Shown piece by piece: positions 1 to 5,569 of a DNA stretch of 5,652 nucleotides; within the stretch, counting starts at the first letter, position 1, and every line of letters begins with the position of its first letter. The stretch spans positions 364 to 6,015 of the forward strand of contig DANS01000037.1 in the NCBI GenBank assembly GCA_002497345.1. Direction: 5' to 3'. The notes below the pieces were generated by a model. It was not told where the DNA came from. It did no database searches and saw nothing but the letters and a program-made list of their open reading frames with translations. Made by a program: the position numbers and the translations under genes. The DNA comes from Thermoproteus sp. UBA157 (lineage in GTDB: Archaea > Thermoproteota > Thermoprotei > Thermoproteales > Thermoproteaceae).

Positions 1-48
1 AACCGGCGGTTGCTCGGCAGGCCTTGAAGGCCCAAGACATGCGGTCAA

Positions 49-58
49 CTTTATAAAT
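49..58 (+). promoter_or_regulatory. TATA box of the tRNA-Pro gene
   Basis: The sequence CTTTATAAAT is centred about 28 bp before the first base of the mature tRNA. This is the usual archaeal TBP site spacing for transcription starting just upstream of a tRNA. It is the only A/T-rich stretch in an otherwise GC-rich leader. The core is nearly symmetrical, but no gene start lies at the right distance on the other strand. Confidence 0.75.
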
Positions 59-81
59 ACGTGATGTCCGGGGGAGGCGGA

Positions 82-174
82 GGGGCCGTAGTCTAGCTTG
101 GGAGGATGCCGGCCTGGGGCTGAGCCCCGTCATCGGAGCGCCGGTGAGCCCGGGTTCAAATCCCGGCGGCCCCA
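82..174 (+). tRNA. tRNA-Pro (anticodon GGG), with a 19-nt intron
   Basis: The full cloverleaf can be folded. The acceptor stem is 82-88 with 167-173 (7 Watson-Crick pairs) and the discriminator is A174. The D stem is 91-94 with 104-107. The anticodon stem is 109-113 with 140-144. The variable region is 145-149. The T stem is 150-154 with 162-166, around loop TTCAAAT. The anticodon loop reads C114, T115, G116-G118 (anticodon GGG, proline), G119, and then C139 after the intron. The mature tRNA is 74 nt. The terminal CCA is not encoded after A174, because the next bases are CTT. It decodes CCC and CCU codons. An intron at canonical position 37/38 in a GC-rich crenarchaeal tRNA fits the Thermoproteales, which are known for many tRNA introns. 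Confidence 0.95.
120..138 (+). other. tRNA-Pro intron (bulge-helix-bulge)
   Basis: The 19-nt insertion sits between nucleotides 37 and 38 of the tRNA. A bulge-helix-bulge fold can be drawn. The anticodon stem 109-113/140-144 is the outer helix. The 4-bp central helix is 114-117 with 133-136 (C-G, U-G, G-C, G-U). The 3-nt bulges are 118-120 and 137-139. The intron helix is 121-123 with 130-132, closed by a 6-nt loop. Cutting after the second base of each bulge gives exactly 120-138 as the intron, as expected for the archaeal splicing endonuclease. The central helix is weak, with two G-U pairs. Because C120 and C139 are identical, a cut shifted by one base would give the same mature tRNA. Confidence 0.85.
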
Positions 175-202
175 CTTAAACCATGCGGCCCAAACGGCGA
201 CC

Positions 203-213
203 TCTAATTTTTA
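203..213 (+). promoter_or_regulatory. Putative TATA box of the 140-aa protein gene
   Basis: TCTAATTTTTA lies 20-24 bp before the ATG at 230. That matches the TATA-to-start spacing of the other genes here and supports that ATG over the one at 218. The match to the consensus is weaker than for neighbouring promoters. Another A/T patch, CTTAAA at 175-180, just after the tRNA, would instead give a short leader before 218. Confidence 0.45.
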
Positions 214-229
214 GAAAATGGTTTATGTC

Positions 230-652
230 ATGGAGATCCCCGAGGTGACCGAGGCGGAGCTCGAAAATCCCGCGTTCTCGATAGCTGGGCCTGCGGAGTA
301 TACAGTATCGTTCGGCACGCCTTGTAAGGTCTCGGCCAACGTGAGGGTGGACGTGTTGTTGCTCTCGTGGCCCAGGTTCTACTCGAGGGCGCTGGTATCG
401 GTATATAAATGCGGCGAGTTCTGGCCGCACTTCGACGTGAAGTCGAGGGCCCTCTCGTTCGGCAAAGCCATATATCTCCTCGTGGACTCGGTCGCCAGGC
501 ATAACGAGAGCGACGCCGAGTTGGTGCCCCTGGAGAGGGGCGTGCTCTGGGGCTATCTCGCCAAGCTGGGGGCCATGGCCTTGTGCAAAACGGTCAAGGA
601 GGTCTTGAACGTGCAAGGGAAGTGCAGAATATATACCTCAGCCGGTACGTGA
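230..652 (+). CDS. Uncharacterised protein, 140 aa
   Basis: I do not recognise this protein. It is a soluble alpha/beta-looking protein with no signal peptide, no clear membrane segment and no catalytic motif I can name. Residues about 35-65 look like beta strands and 75-90 and 105-127 look helical. There are cysteines at 32, 61, 119 and 132, not spaced as a zinc knuckle. Codon use, rich in G or C at third positions with CTC, AAG and GAG, agrees with the neighbours, so it is a real gene and not recently acquired. An in-frame ATG at 218 would add four residues (MVYV). I prefer 230 because a TATA-like element lies at leaderless distance. It sits alone between the tRNA and the next promoter. A minus-strand open frame over 176-616 is its shadow. 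Confidence 0.8.
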   Translation: MEIPEVTEAELENPAFSIAGPAEYTVSFGTPCKVSANVRVDVLLLSWPRFYSRALVSVYKCGEFWPHFDVKSRALSFGKAIYLLVDSVARHNESDAELVPLERGVLWGYLAKLGAMALCKTVKEVLNVQGKCRIYTSAGT

Positions 653-751
653 ACACGTCACCGATCGGCATCGGAGGCTCTCATCCCCTCGACATCTGGC
701 CGCCCAAATAAAAACGCGCTAACGCTTTAAAACACGCGCGCCGATGTGGTT
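653..751 (+). other. Intergenic spacer with two small inverted repeats
   Basis: The spacer carries ACGTG-AA-CACGT (647-658, overlapping the TGA stop at 650-652) and CCGAT-CGGC-ATCGG (661-674). Both could form short hairpins at the 3' end of the upstream message. It then holds an A-rich stretch at 704-713 and the promoter of the next gene. I see no small ORF or RNA gene with adequate support. Confidence 0.35.
725..732 (+). promoter_or_regulatory. TATA box of the 309-aa protein gene
   Basis: CTTTAAAA is centred about 24 bp before the ATG at 752. This is the spacing expected if transcription starts at the start codon (leaderless mRNA). It favours ATG 752 over the in-frame GTG at 746. Confidence 0.65.
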
Positions 752-1681
752 ATGTTGTGCATAAGCTTAGAGGCTTGTCTCTCGGAGTACAAGCCCGAGT
801 CGGTAGACGCGGCGGCTCGCATATTGGGCGGACACGGGCTCCGGCTGTTGGCCTCCCGCGTGAAGTCCGTGAGGGTCGTCACGCAAGGGCCCGTCCTCAA
901 CAAGCTGAGGGTTCTGGAAGCCCTCGACAACTTAGAGGTCGAGGCGCGCTATGTGCCGAGGCTCTTCTCGTCGTTTTACGTGTTCCGCGGCGGCGGGAGG
1001 ACCTGCGCGGCCTTCGGCGGGGATCTCCTGCTGGACGTGTTGGAGGGGTCCTCGATCGGCTTGCTCATGGCCACTTGCGGCGACGACGCGTTGGGCGCCG
1101 CGGACCTCTTCGAGAAGATGTGGGCTAAGGCCAAGGGCCTTCTCGACGTGGATCCCTACCTCCTCGGCCGCACCAAGGACTGGGGAGCCTTCAGAGTCGT
1201 GGTCGAGCTGCGGAGGCTCAAGGTAGATGGCGAGGACGACGAGGAGATAGCCGACAAGATAGTCAGGGAGCACGCCAAGAGGGTATTCGGCATAGACGAC
1301 CCGGACGAGGTAGCCCGCAGGTTCTGGTCGACGATCTTTGCGGCGCGGGATATCCCGGTCAAGCTCCTGGACGATCCGTTGACCGGCCTGCCGGTGACGG
1401 CGCCACTCATCTACTACTCCGTCAAGATGATCAGAAGCGCGGCCGATAGGTGCCCGGACGGGCCTTGTCTGAGGACCACCGCCAAGCTCGTGGAGCGGGC
1501 TCTGCGCTACGTCCCGCAGTCCAAGCTCCACGACGCTTGGAGGGCGGCTCTGAAAAACGGCGCGGAGCGGAGGAGGATAGAGCGCTCGCCGTATTTGCCC
1601 GCTTTGTTGTTGTTGACTGGCAGAGTCGAGATCGGATACGACAAGTCCATCGACGCCAGATACTACAGGCTCAGGAAGTGA
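752..1681 (+). CDS. Uncharacterised crenarchaeal protein, 309 aa
   Basis: I cannot assign this to a named family. The N-terminal 130 residues look like a small alpha/beta unit: a helix at 17-36, strands around 39-44, 62-66, 75-79 and 84-88, then a helix at 91-99 and a hydrophobic strand about 102-108. The order resembles half of a phospholipase-D/TrmB-C-like fold, but the usual His-x-Lys is absent (the strand reads LFSSFYVF, 71-78). A catalytic PLD role is therefore not supported. The remainder is charged and helical, with an acidic patch at 159-165, a Cys pair at 234/239 and a basic C-terminus. There are no membrane segments and no signal peptide. I chose ATG 752 from the TATA box spacing; an in-frame GTG at 746 would add two residues. 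The last 11 bp overlap the convergent DUF72 gene. Confidence 0.85.
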   Translation: MLCISLEACLSEYKPESVDAAARILGGHGLRLLASRVKSVRVVTQGPVLNKLRVLEALDNLEVEARYVPRLFSSFYVFRGGGRTCAAFGGDLLLDVLEGSSIGLLMATCGDDALGAADLFEKMWAKAKGLLDVDPYLLGRTKDWGAFRVVVELRRLKVDGEDDEEIADKIVREHAKRVFGIDDPDEVARRFWSTIFAARDIPVKLLDDPLTGLPVTAPLIYYSVKMIRSAADRCPDGPCLRTTAKLVERALRYVPQSKLHDAWRAALKNGAERRRIERSPYLPALLLLTGRVEIGYDKSIDARYYRLRK

Positions 1682-2372
1682 GGAGCTTCTTGAAGCGGAC
1701 GGCGTCTTCGAACATGTAGACGTTGTTGAACATGACGTAGCCGTCCAAGTTTTTCACCAAGTCCAGCAACCTTCTGAGATCCTCGTCCGTGTATCTGTAG
1801 CGGTAGTTCACCTCGCCCTTGCCGAGGCCGTGTAGTCTGAAGTAGTGCACAGGCGATTTGGGCACGCCCCTCTTCAGCGGGTCGACCACGAGGGATACTC
1901 CCGCGTCGGCCAAGATGGAGTCCAAGCCCTCGATCCTCGCTATGTCCCCCCTCGGCTCCCACGCGTATACCCCCTCGCCGCTTATGCTCTTGAAGAACTC
2001 CAAGGCCTCCCGTAGCAGATCTGCCTTCATGCTGGGCGGCGTCTGGAAGACATAGACGCGCGGCCTCAAGGGCGCGACGCGCCTCTTGAACTCGTCCCAA
2101 AGCTCCAAGTTCTCCCTCGTGGGCCTCAAATAGCCGTGATTCTCGCTTGGGCTAAAGCCCTTGGTCCTCTTGTAGGTGGGGCTACCCGCCGGATGCGTCA
2201 TCCCTTGGAAGACCTTTACAGTAAAGGCGAAGCCGGGCGGGGCCTCCTCGGCGAGCCTCCCCATCTTCTCCTCATCGGGCATGTTGTAGAAGGTCTCTTG
2301 TAGCTCCACTCCGTCGAGATATTTGTAGACCTCCTTCCTGCCCCTGGGGAAGCCGCAAGTGCCGACTATCAT
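1671..2372 (-). CDS. DUF72 (YecE/COG1801) family protein, 233 aa
   Basis: This is a TIM-barrel-like protein of the DUF72 family, cytosolic, with unknown biochemical role. Visible family landmarks are the opening IVGTCGF strand (2-8; IVGTSGW-like in relatives), VELQETFYNMP (22-32, matching the family's vEinstFY strand), FTVKVFQGMTH (50-60), VFQTPPS (108-114), YAWEPRGD (136-143, the fEfR strand position), YFRLHG (177-182) and YVMFNN (212-217). The length is normal for the family. An upstream in-frame ATG at 2390 would add MSPTVN. However, the TATA box at 2392-2399 is only a few bases from it and about 23 bp from ATG 2372, so 2372 is the better leaderless start. The gene converges on the 309-aa gene with an 11-bp 3' overlap and diverges from the 118-aa gene. 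Confidence 0.93.
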   Translation of the reverse strand: MIVGTCGFPRGRKEVYKYLDGVELQETFYNMPDEEKMGRLAEEAPPGFAFTVKVFQGMTHPAGSPTYKRTKGFSPSENHGYLRPTRENLELWDEFKRRVAPLRPRVYVFQTPPSMKADLLREALEFFKSISGEGVYAWEPRGDIARIEGLDSILADAGVSLVVDPLKRGVPKSPVHYFRLHGLGKGEVNYRYRYTDEDLRRLLDLVKNLDGYVMFNNVYMFEDAVRFKKLLTS

Positions 2373-2387
2373 GTTAACCGTTGGGGA

Positions 2388-2399
2388 CATAATTTAAAG
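2388..2399. promoter_or_regulatory. Overlapping divergent TATA elements
   Basis: A single A/T-rich island lies in the 40-bp spacer between two divergent genes. On the minus strand CTTTAAAT (2399-2392) is centred about 23 bp from the DUF72 ATG at 2372. On the plus strand CATAATTT (2388-2395) is centred about 22 bp from the GTG at 2413. The two sites share bases, so TBP binding in one orientation should exclude the other. Confidence 0.55.
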
Positions 2400-2412
2400 G
2401 CCTCATCGGATC

Positions 2413-2769
2413 GTGGCAGATACGAACTCTATATACTCAGGGCTGAGGAGCTGTTACGCAAAAGCCGAGGGGCTCTACGTGAAGCCGGGGCCCATGGACT
2501 TGGCGAAGGCGGCCGCCCACCTCTACCTCCATTTGAGGGACCTGGAGAGGGGGCTCACCTACGACCACGACTGTCGGCGGATCCCCATGGACTGGGAACT
2601 CTTCAAGGCGCGGTCTAAGTATTTGGTGGAGATATGCAGGAAGCAGAACGGCGGTGATTGCGACGAGATAGAGGAGCTGGTCGAGGAGACGTTGAGGAGC
2701 AGAAGCCTCCCCTCGTGGGCCGAGGAGCTCGCCTTGAGTAGGATAATACGGATAAGCAAATTGGCATAA
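2413..2769 (+). CDS. Uncharacterised small helical protein, 118 aa
   Basis: I do not recognise the family. The protein is predicted to be almost all helical: helices at about 6-19, 28-47, 60-77, 83-95 and 100-117, with an acidic stretch (DCDEIEELVEE) near residues 82-92. Four cysteines (14, 54, 75, 82) are scattered and do not form an obvious metal site. There is no membrane segment. It starts with GTG at 2413, the only start at leaderless distance from the TATA island. The next in-frame ATG, around 2494, would remove about 27 residues. It ends 28 bp before the next gene, which has its own TATA box. Confidence 0.75.
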   Translation: MADTNSIYSGLRSCYAKAEGLYVKPGPMDLAKAAAHLYLHLRDLERGLTYDHDCRRIPMDWELFKARSKYLVEICRKQNGGDCDEIEELVEETLRSRSLPSWAEELALSRIIRISKLA

Positions 2770-2770
2770 A

Positions 2771-2779
2771 CTTAATAAC
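2771..2779 (+). promoter_or_regulatory. TATA box of the 73-aa protein gene
   Basis: CTTAATAAC lies just after the stop codon of the 118-aa gene and is centred 23 bp before the ATG at 2798. This points to an independent leaderless transcript. Confidence 0.6.
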
Positions 2780-2797
2780 TGGTATTCCTCCGCTGGA

Positions 2798-3019
2798 ATG
2801 GGCGAAGAGGAAGGACGTAGAAGGGGCAGAAACGCGGATCTTGAAGGGGAGCTATCCAAGCTCCCTGTCGACGTGTCCAGGGAGGACGACGAGCTCGTCG
2901 TCAAGGTCGGCAAGGGCCGCAGACTGCCGGAGGACGAGTTCAGGAACACGATTTCTAAGCTCAAGAAGATGGGCTTTAAGTTCGACCCCGACACCAAGAC
3001 TTGGCGCAAAAGGGCCTAG
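2798..3019 (+). CDS. Small charged protein with a GFKFDPDTKTW motif, 73 aa
   Basis: This is a highly charged small protein. Residues 1-14 are an acidic/basic tail. Residues 20-41 suggest two short strands ending in a basic KVGKGRR. Residues 44-57 are a helix (PEDEFRNTISKLKK), followed by GFKFDPDTKTWRKRA (59-73). A helix followed by a GF-x-(F/Y)-DP-x-T-(K/R)-x-W turn is a small element also seen within larger DNA- and RNA-processing proteins (for example, it is reminiscent of the end of HARP-type domains). That suggests nucleic-acid binding, but this is an inference. A TATA box at leaderless distance supports ATG 2798. The stop TAG shares the CTAG palindrome with the stop of the opposing asparaginase gene. 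Confidence 0.82.
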   Translation: MGEEEGRRRGRNADLEGELSKLPVDVSREDDELVVKVGKGRRLPEDEFRNTISKLKKMGFKFDPDTKTWRKRA

Positions 3020-3957
3020 GGCCAAATCTCGTCGCGCCACAAGGCGATTCTTTTGACCTCCTTGCCGGAGCCCCAGCCGCGCGCCATAGCATGCGTGTTA
3101 AACGCAGCAGCCACCCTGCCCGTTTTGTCGATGCCGAGAATGCCGATTGTGTCGGAGCCGAACTTCTCGGTGACTACGCCGACCACCTCCTCGAGCGCGC
3201 GGTCTATGGCCATGCCGGACTTCACGAGGAGGGCCGCTCTGAAGGAGGCCATGGAGAGGATTATGGCCTCGCCCACGCCCGTGGCGGAGAAAGCCGCTAC
3301 TCCGTTCTCGGCCCAAAAACCTGCGCCGGGTATCGGCGAATCCCCCACTCGGCCGTCCAGCTTGAGCCAAACGCCCCCCGTGGAGGTGGCCGCGGCCAAG
3401 TTCCCGTCCTTGTCGCGAGCGACAGCGCCGACCGTGTCCCCTATGCCGAGCGCCTTGGCCAACTCCAGGACTTTTCTATAATGCCAGCGGCCGGCCGAGG
3501 CCTCGAGCTTCATTTCGCCGAACCTCGCGTTTTTCCTATCGTCGTAGAAGCGGCTTCTGGGAGCCAAGAGGCCGGCCGCGCGGGCCAGCTCCCTGGCGCC
3601 ATCGCCGACGACCAACACATGCTCGGTGTTCTCCAAGACGTATTTGGCGAGCCTCACGGGATTCCCCACGTCTTCCACGGACGCCACAGCGCCGGCCTTC
3701 CCATTGCCGTCCATGACGCCGGCATCCATTTGCACGCGGCCCGAGATGGTGTAGACCGAGCCGACGCCTGCGTTGAAGACTCCCGAGTCCTCCATCGCCG
3801 CCACTGCCTCGACCACGGCGTCTACGGCATTGCCGCGCGCGAGGGCCGTCAAGCCTGCCGAGACGGCGTCTGACAAAGCCTTTCTGACTCGGGCCTCCTC
3901 GTCGGGGCCGATCCTCCACTTGCCGGCCCCTCCGTGGACCGCGACTACCGGCTCCAT
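3016..3957 (-). CDS. Isoaspartyl peptidase / L-asparaginase, plant type (Ntn-hydrolase), 313 aa
   Basis: This enzyme hydrolyses isoaspartyl dipeptides and L-asparagine in the cytosol. It belongs to the Asparaginase_2 (T2) family, made as a precursor that cuts itself before a catalytic threonine. The motifs are complete: HGGAG (8-12), FNAGVGSVYT (61-70), MDAGVMDG (77-84), GDTVGAVA (173-180) with Thr175 as nucleophile and cleavage expected after Asp174, TSTGG (191-195), GRVGDSPIPGAG (202-213) with Arg203 and Asp206 in substrate-carboxylate binding positions, and ATGVGE (225-230). Length is normal, giving an alpha chain of about 174 and a beta chain of about 139 residues. The ATG directly abuts the rps4 TAG, with no obvious Shine-Dalgarno, so it is probably translated by coupling in the rps13-rps4 transcript. 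One role could be repair or recycling of isomerised aspartyl residues, which form readily at high temperature. Confidence 0.96.
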   Translation of the reverse strand: MEPVVAVHGGAGKWRIGPDEEARVRKALSDAVSAGLTALARGNAVDAVVEAVAAMEDSGVFNAGVGSVYTISGRVQMDAGVMDGNGKAGAVASVEDVGNPVRLAKYVLENTEHVLVVGDGARELARAAGLLAPRSRFYDDRKNARFGEMKLEASAGRWHYRKVLELAKALGIGDTVGAVARDKDGNLAAATSTGGVWLKLDGRVGDSPIPGAGFWAENGVAAFSATGVGEAIILSMASFRAALLVKSGMAIDRALEEVVGVVTEKFGSDTIGILGIDKTGRVAAAFNTHAMARGWGSGKEVKRIALWRDEIWP

Positions 3958-4479
3958 CTACTGGGCGGTTTGTTGCTGTGATCTAGCCGCCAGAGGACTG
4001 TGGGGGGCGAAGGAGATCTTGTCCTCAAGATCGCGGGGTACTAGAAAGCCCGGAGATCTAACCCTCCTGCCCTCTATGGCGATGTGGCCGTGCACCACGA
4101 GCTGTCTGGCCTCGTGGGGGGTCCTCGCGAGGCCCTTTCTGTAGACGATGGTCTGCAAGCGCCTCTCCAGTACGGCCCGCACATCGAGCGAGAGGACTCT
4201 GTCCAGCGGCATGTTGACGTCCTCTATGAAGCCCATCTTGTAGAGCCTCTCCTTGAAGGGGAGCTCCAGCTGCGCCCTCTCCTCAGGCCTCATGGACAAC
4301 AAACCCCTGGCGCGCCTCACGATGCGTTTCAAGATCGATCTGGCCTTCCAGAGCTCCCGTTTGTTTCTGAGGCCGTACTCGCCCATCAGTTGCAGCTCCT
4401 CCAGGAGGAGCTGGGTATTCCAGAGCTTCTTGGGCTTCCCGTCGAGATATGTCTTTCTACTCTTCTTTTTGCCGCCCAT
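3958..4479 (-). CDS. rps4: 30S ribosomal protein uS4 (archaeal S4)
   Basis: This is a primary 16S rRNA-binding protein of the small subunit body. It shows the archaeal/eukaryotic (S9e-like) pattern: a basic start with KKKSRKTY (4-11), the helical region 20-66 with LWNTQLLLEELQ and YGLRNKRELW, and then the S4 RNA-binding domain at about 104-157 (ERRLQTIVYRKGLART, ARQLVVHGHIAIEGRRV). The length of 173 aa is typical for archaea. The C-terminal tail ends in QQQTAQ. The ATG lies 2 nt after the rps13 stop and the gene abuts the asparaginase start, so it is the middle gene of a compact operon. A purine-rich stretch (GGAGGCGGGGG) lies 15-25 nt upstream, farther than a normal Shine-Dalgarno. Confidence 0.98.
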   Translation of the reverse strand: MGGKKKSRKTYLDGKPKKLWNTQLLLEELQLMGEYGLRNKRELWKARSILKRIVRRARGLLSMRPEERAQLELPFKERLYKMGFIEDVNMPLDRVLSLDVRAVLERRLQTIVYRKGLARTPHEARQLVVHGHIAIEGRRVRSPGFLVPRDLEDKISFAPHSPLAARSQQQTAQ

Positions 4480-4481
4480 GG

Positions 4482-4949
4482 CTACTGCTTGCCCCCGCCT
4501 CCTGCGCCCTCCTTCTTCTTAGTGACGCCAGCAGTCGGGCCGAACCTGCCTGTGGTGACGGTGCGTTGGCCCCTCACCTTCAACCCGGCCGCGTGCCTCA
4601 TGCCCTTCCAGCTCCTCAGCTTTTTCATTAAATCGATGTCGTTCTTGGCGGCCAGTATCAAGTCGGAACCGATGAGGTGTAGGTCCCGCCCGCTGAAGGG
4701 ATCCCTCCGCCTGTTGAGGAACCAAGCGGGGGCTATCTCGTGGAGGTTCCTGACAGCCCAGTCCAGCTTCGACACTTGCTCCTCGCTCAAGGAGCCGAGC
4801 GGCGCGAAGGGATCTATGCCGAGCCTCCTACATATGGCGAACGCGCTCGATAACCCTATGCCCTTTATTCGGGCCAGCGCATAGGCTACCGCCTTGGAGC
4901 CCTCCAGGTCGGTGTCTCCTATGCGGACTATACCCCTGACCTCGGACAC
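4482..4949 (-). CDS. rps13: 30S ribosomal protein uS13 (archaeal S13)
   Basis: This is a small-subunit head protein that contacts the P-site tRNA and forms intersubunit bridges. It shows the start RGIVRIGDTDLEG (5-17), a helix-two turns-helix region with KGIGLSSAFAICRRLGI (29-45), and the family signature GMRHAAGLKVRGQRT (116-130) followed by the basic tail. The last residues, EGAGGGGKQ, are a flexible glycine-rich tail. The 155-aa length is normal for archaea. It starts with GTG at 4949, and the TATA box CTTTTAAAC is centred 24 bp upstream, so the operon message is probably leaderless. It is the first gene of rps13-rps4-asparaginase. Confidence 0.98.
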   Translation of the reverse strand: MSEVRGIVRIGDTDLEGSKAVAYALARIKGIGLSSAFAICRRLGIDPFAPLGSLSEEQVSKLDWAVRNLHEIAPAWFLNRRRDPFSGRDLHLIGSDLILAAKNDIDLMKKLRSWKGMRHAAGLKVRGQRTVTTGRFGPTAGVTKKKEGAGGGGKQ

Positions 4950-4968
4950 GGAGGAGCGAGAACGACCT

Positions 4969-4977
4969 GTTTAAAAG
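4969..4977 (-). promoter_or_regulatory. TATA box of the rps13-rps4-asparaginase operon
   Basis: On the minus strand CTTTTAAAC is centred 24 bp before the rps13 GTG. It includes the TAA stop codon (4973-4971) of the upstream 193-aa gene. The purine/pyrimidine tract between box and start holds no other start codon in frame. Confidence 0.7.
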
Positions 4978-5552
4978 TTTAGCACATCGTCATCGCCGCG
5001 TATCGGCTTCGGCGCGTACTTAACTGCGCCGTTTCTTGTGAGGACCACATGGCTCCGCGTCCTCATGAGCTCGAACAACACATTCCCCACGTGGTTCAAA
5101 AGCATTATCACCTCCCTTCCCTTGTCCAGTTGGGCCAACCTCCTTTCAACCCAGCGAACCCAAGCCCTTGCGGCGTTTATATAAGCGCATACCTCGTCGA
5201 GGCAGACCACCCAGCCCAGCGGGGCGTCGGAGGCCAAGGAATAGACGAGCTTGGCGGCTCTGCTCAACGCGCGGAGGGCCGTGGCCAAGTAGCGGCTATC
5301 GCCCGTAGATAGGTAGAAGCCTGCGTATTGGAGTATCCACAAGGAGAGCCAAAGCGCTCTGCGCGTCTTGCCCTCGGCCTTCACGGCGGCTAGGTTTATG
5401 TGTACCACCGCGGCCTCCAGAGCGCCGAAGAGCTTCACTATTGCCGAGGCCTTGGACACGCACTTCGCCTCGCCGAACCAAAGGACCTCGGTCTCCCCGG
5501 CATCTCCGGGACAAGAGCCAGCTAGTATACACGGCTTCGCCAACCTCCCCAC
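4971..5552 (-). CDS. Uncharacterised helical protein with N-terminal cysteines, 193 aa
   Basis: I cannot assign a family. The N-terminus holds Cys8, Cys14 and Cys31 in a short Gly/Pro-rich stretch (CILAGSCPG), which could be a small metal or disulfide site. Residues 35-170 look mostly helical, with aromatic/hydrophobic helices at 65-82 (ALWLSLWILQYAGFYL), 86-107, 110-139 and 146-164. These are amphipathic rather than clear membrane spans. A short basic/acidic tail ends in GDDDVLNF. An in-frame TTG at 5582 would give 203 aa but lies upstream of, and reads through, the TATA box. The GTG at 5552 is about 23 bp from that box and is the preferred start. It precedes the ribosomal operon on the same strand, so some read-through into rps13 is possible. 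Confidence 0.78.
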   Translation of the reverse strand: MGRLAKPCILAGSCPGDAGETEVLWFGEAKCVSKASAIVKLFGALEAAVVHINLAAVKAEGKTRRALWLSLWILQYAGFYLSTGDSRYLATALRALSRAAKLVYSLASDAPLGWVVCLDEVCAYINAARAWVRWVERRLAQLDKGREVIMLLNHVGNVLFELMRTRSHVVLTRNGAVKYAPKPIRGDDDVLNF

Positions 5553-5569
5553 GAATATTCGTTGGCGTA

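Noticed and set aside
1..40. Possible minus-strand gene start at ATG 40-38, or a plus-strand gene ending at TGA 25-27 or TAA 54-56
   Set aside because: Each stretch is only about 8 to 18 codons inside the window. No promoter at the right distance supports the minus-strand start, and nothing distinguishes the plus-strand options.
932..1531. Minus-strand open frame of 199 codons within the 309-aa gene
   Set aside because: It is a shadow of the plus-strand gene, which has better codon use and a TATA box at its start.
2437..3009. Minus-strand open frame of 190 codons spanning two small plus-strand genes
   Set aside because: It crosses the promoter between the two small genes, and its composition is the Ser/Leu-rich pattern typical of antisense frames. 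The plus-strand genes each have a TATA box at the right spacing.
3001..3873. Long plus-strand open frame of 290 codons opposite the asparaginase gene
   Set aside because: It has no recognisable motif. It is antisense to a complete Ntn-hydrolase gene whose motifs are all intact. GC-rich coding DNA often leaves long open antisense frames.
4084..4884. Plus-strand open frame of 266 codons across rps4 and rps13
   Set aside because: It runs antisense through two certain ribosomal protein genes and has no promoter or family resemblance.
4983..4997. GATGACGATG on the minus strand as a box C-like element of a C/D sRNA
   Set aside because: It encodes the GDDDV residues of the 193-aa protein, and no box D or C'/D' partner lies at suitable spacing.
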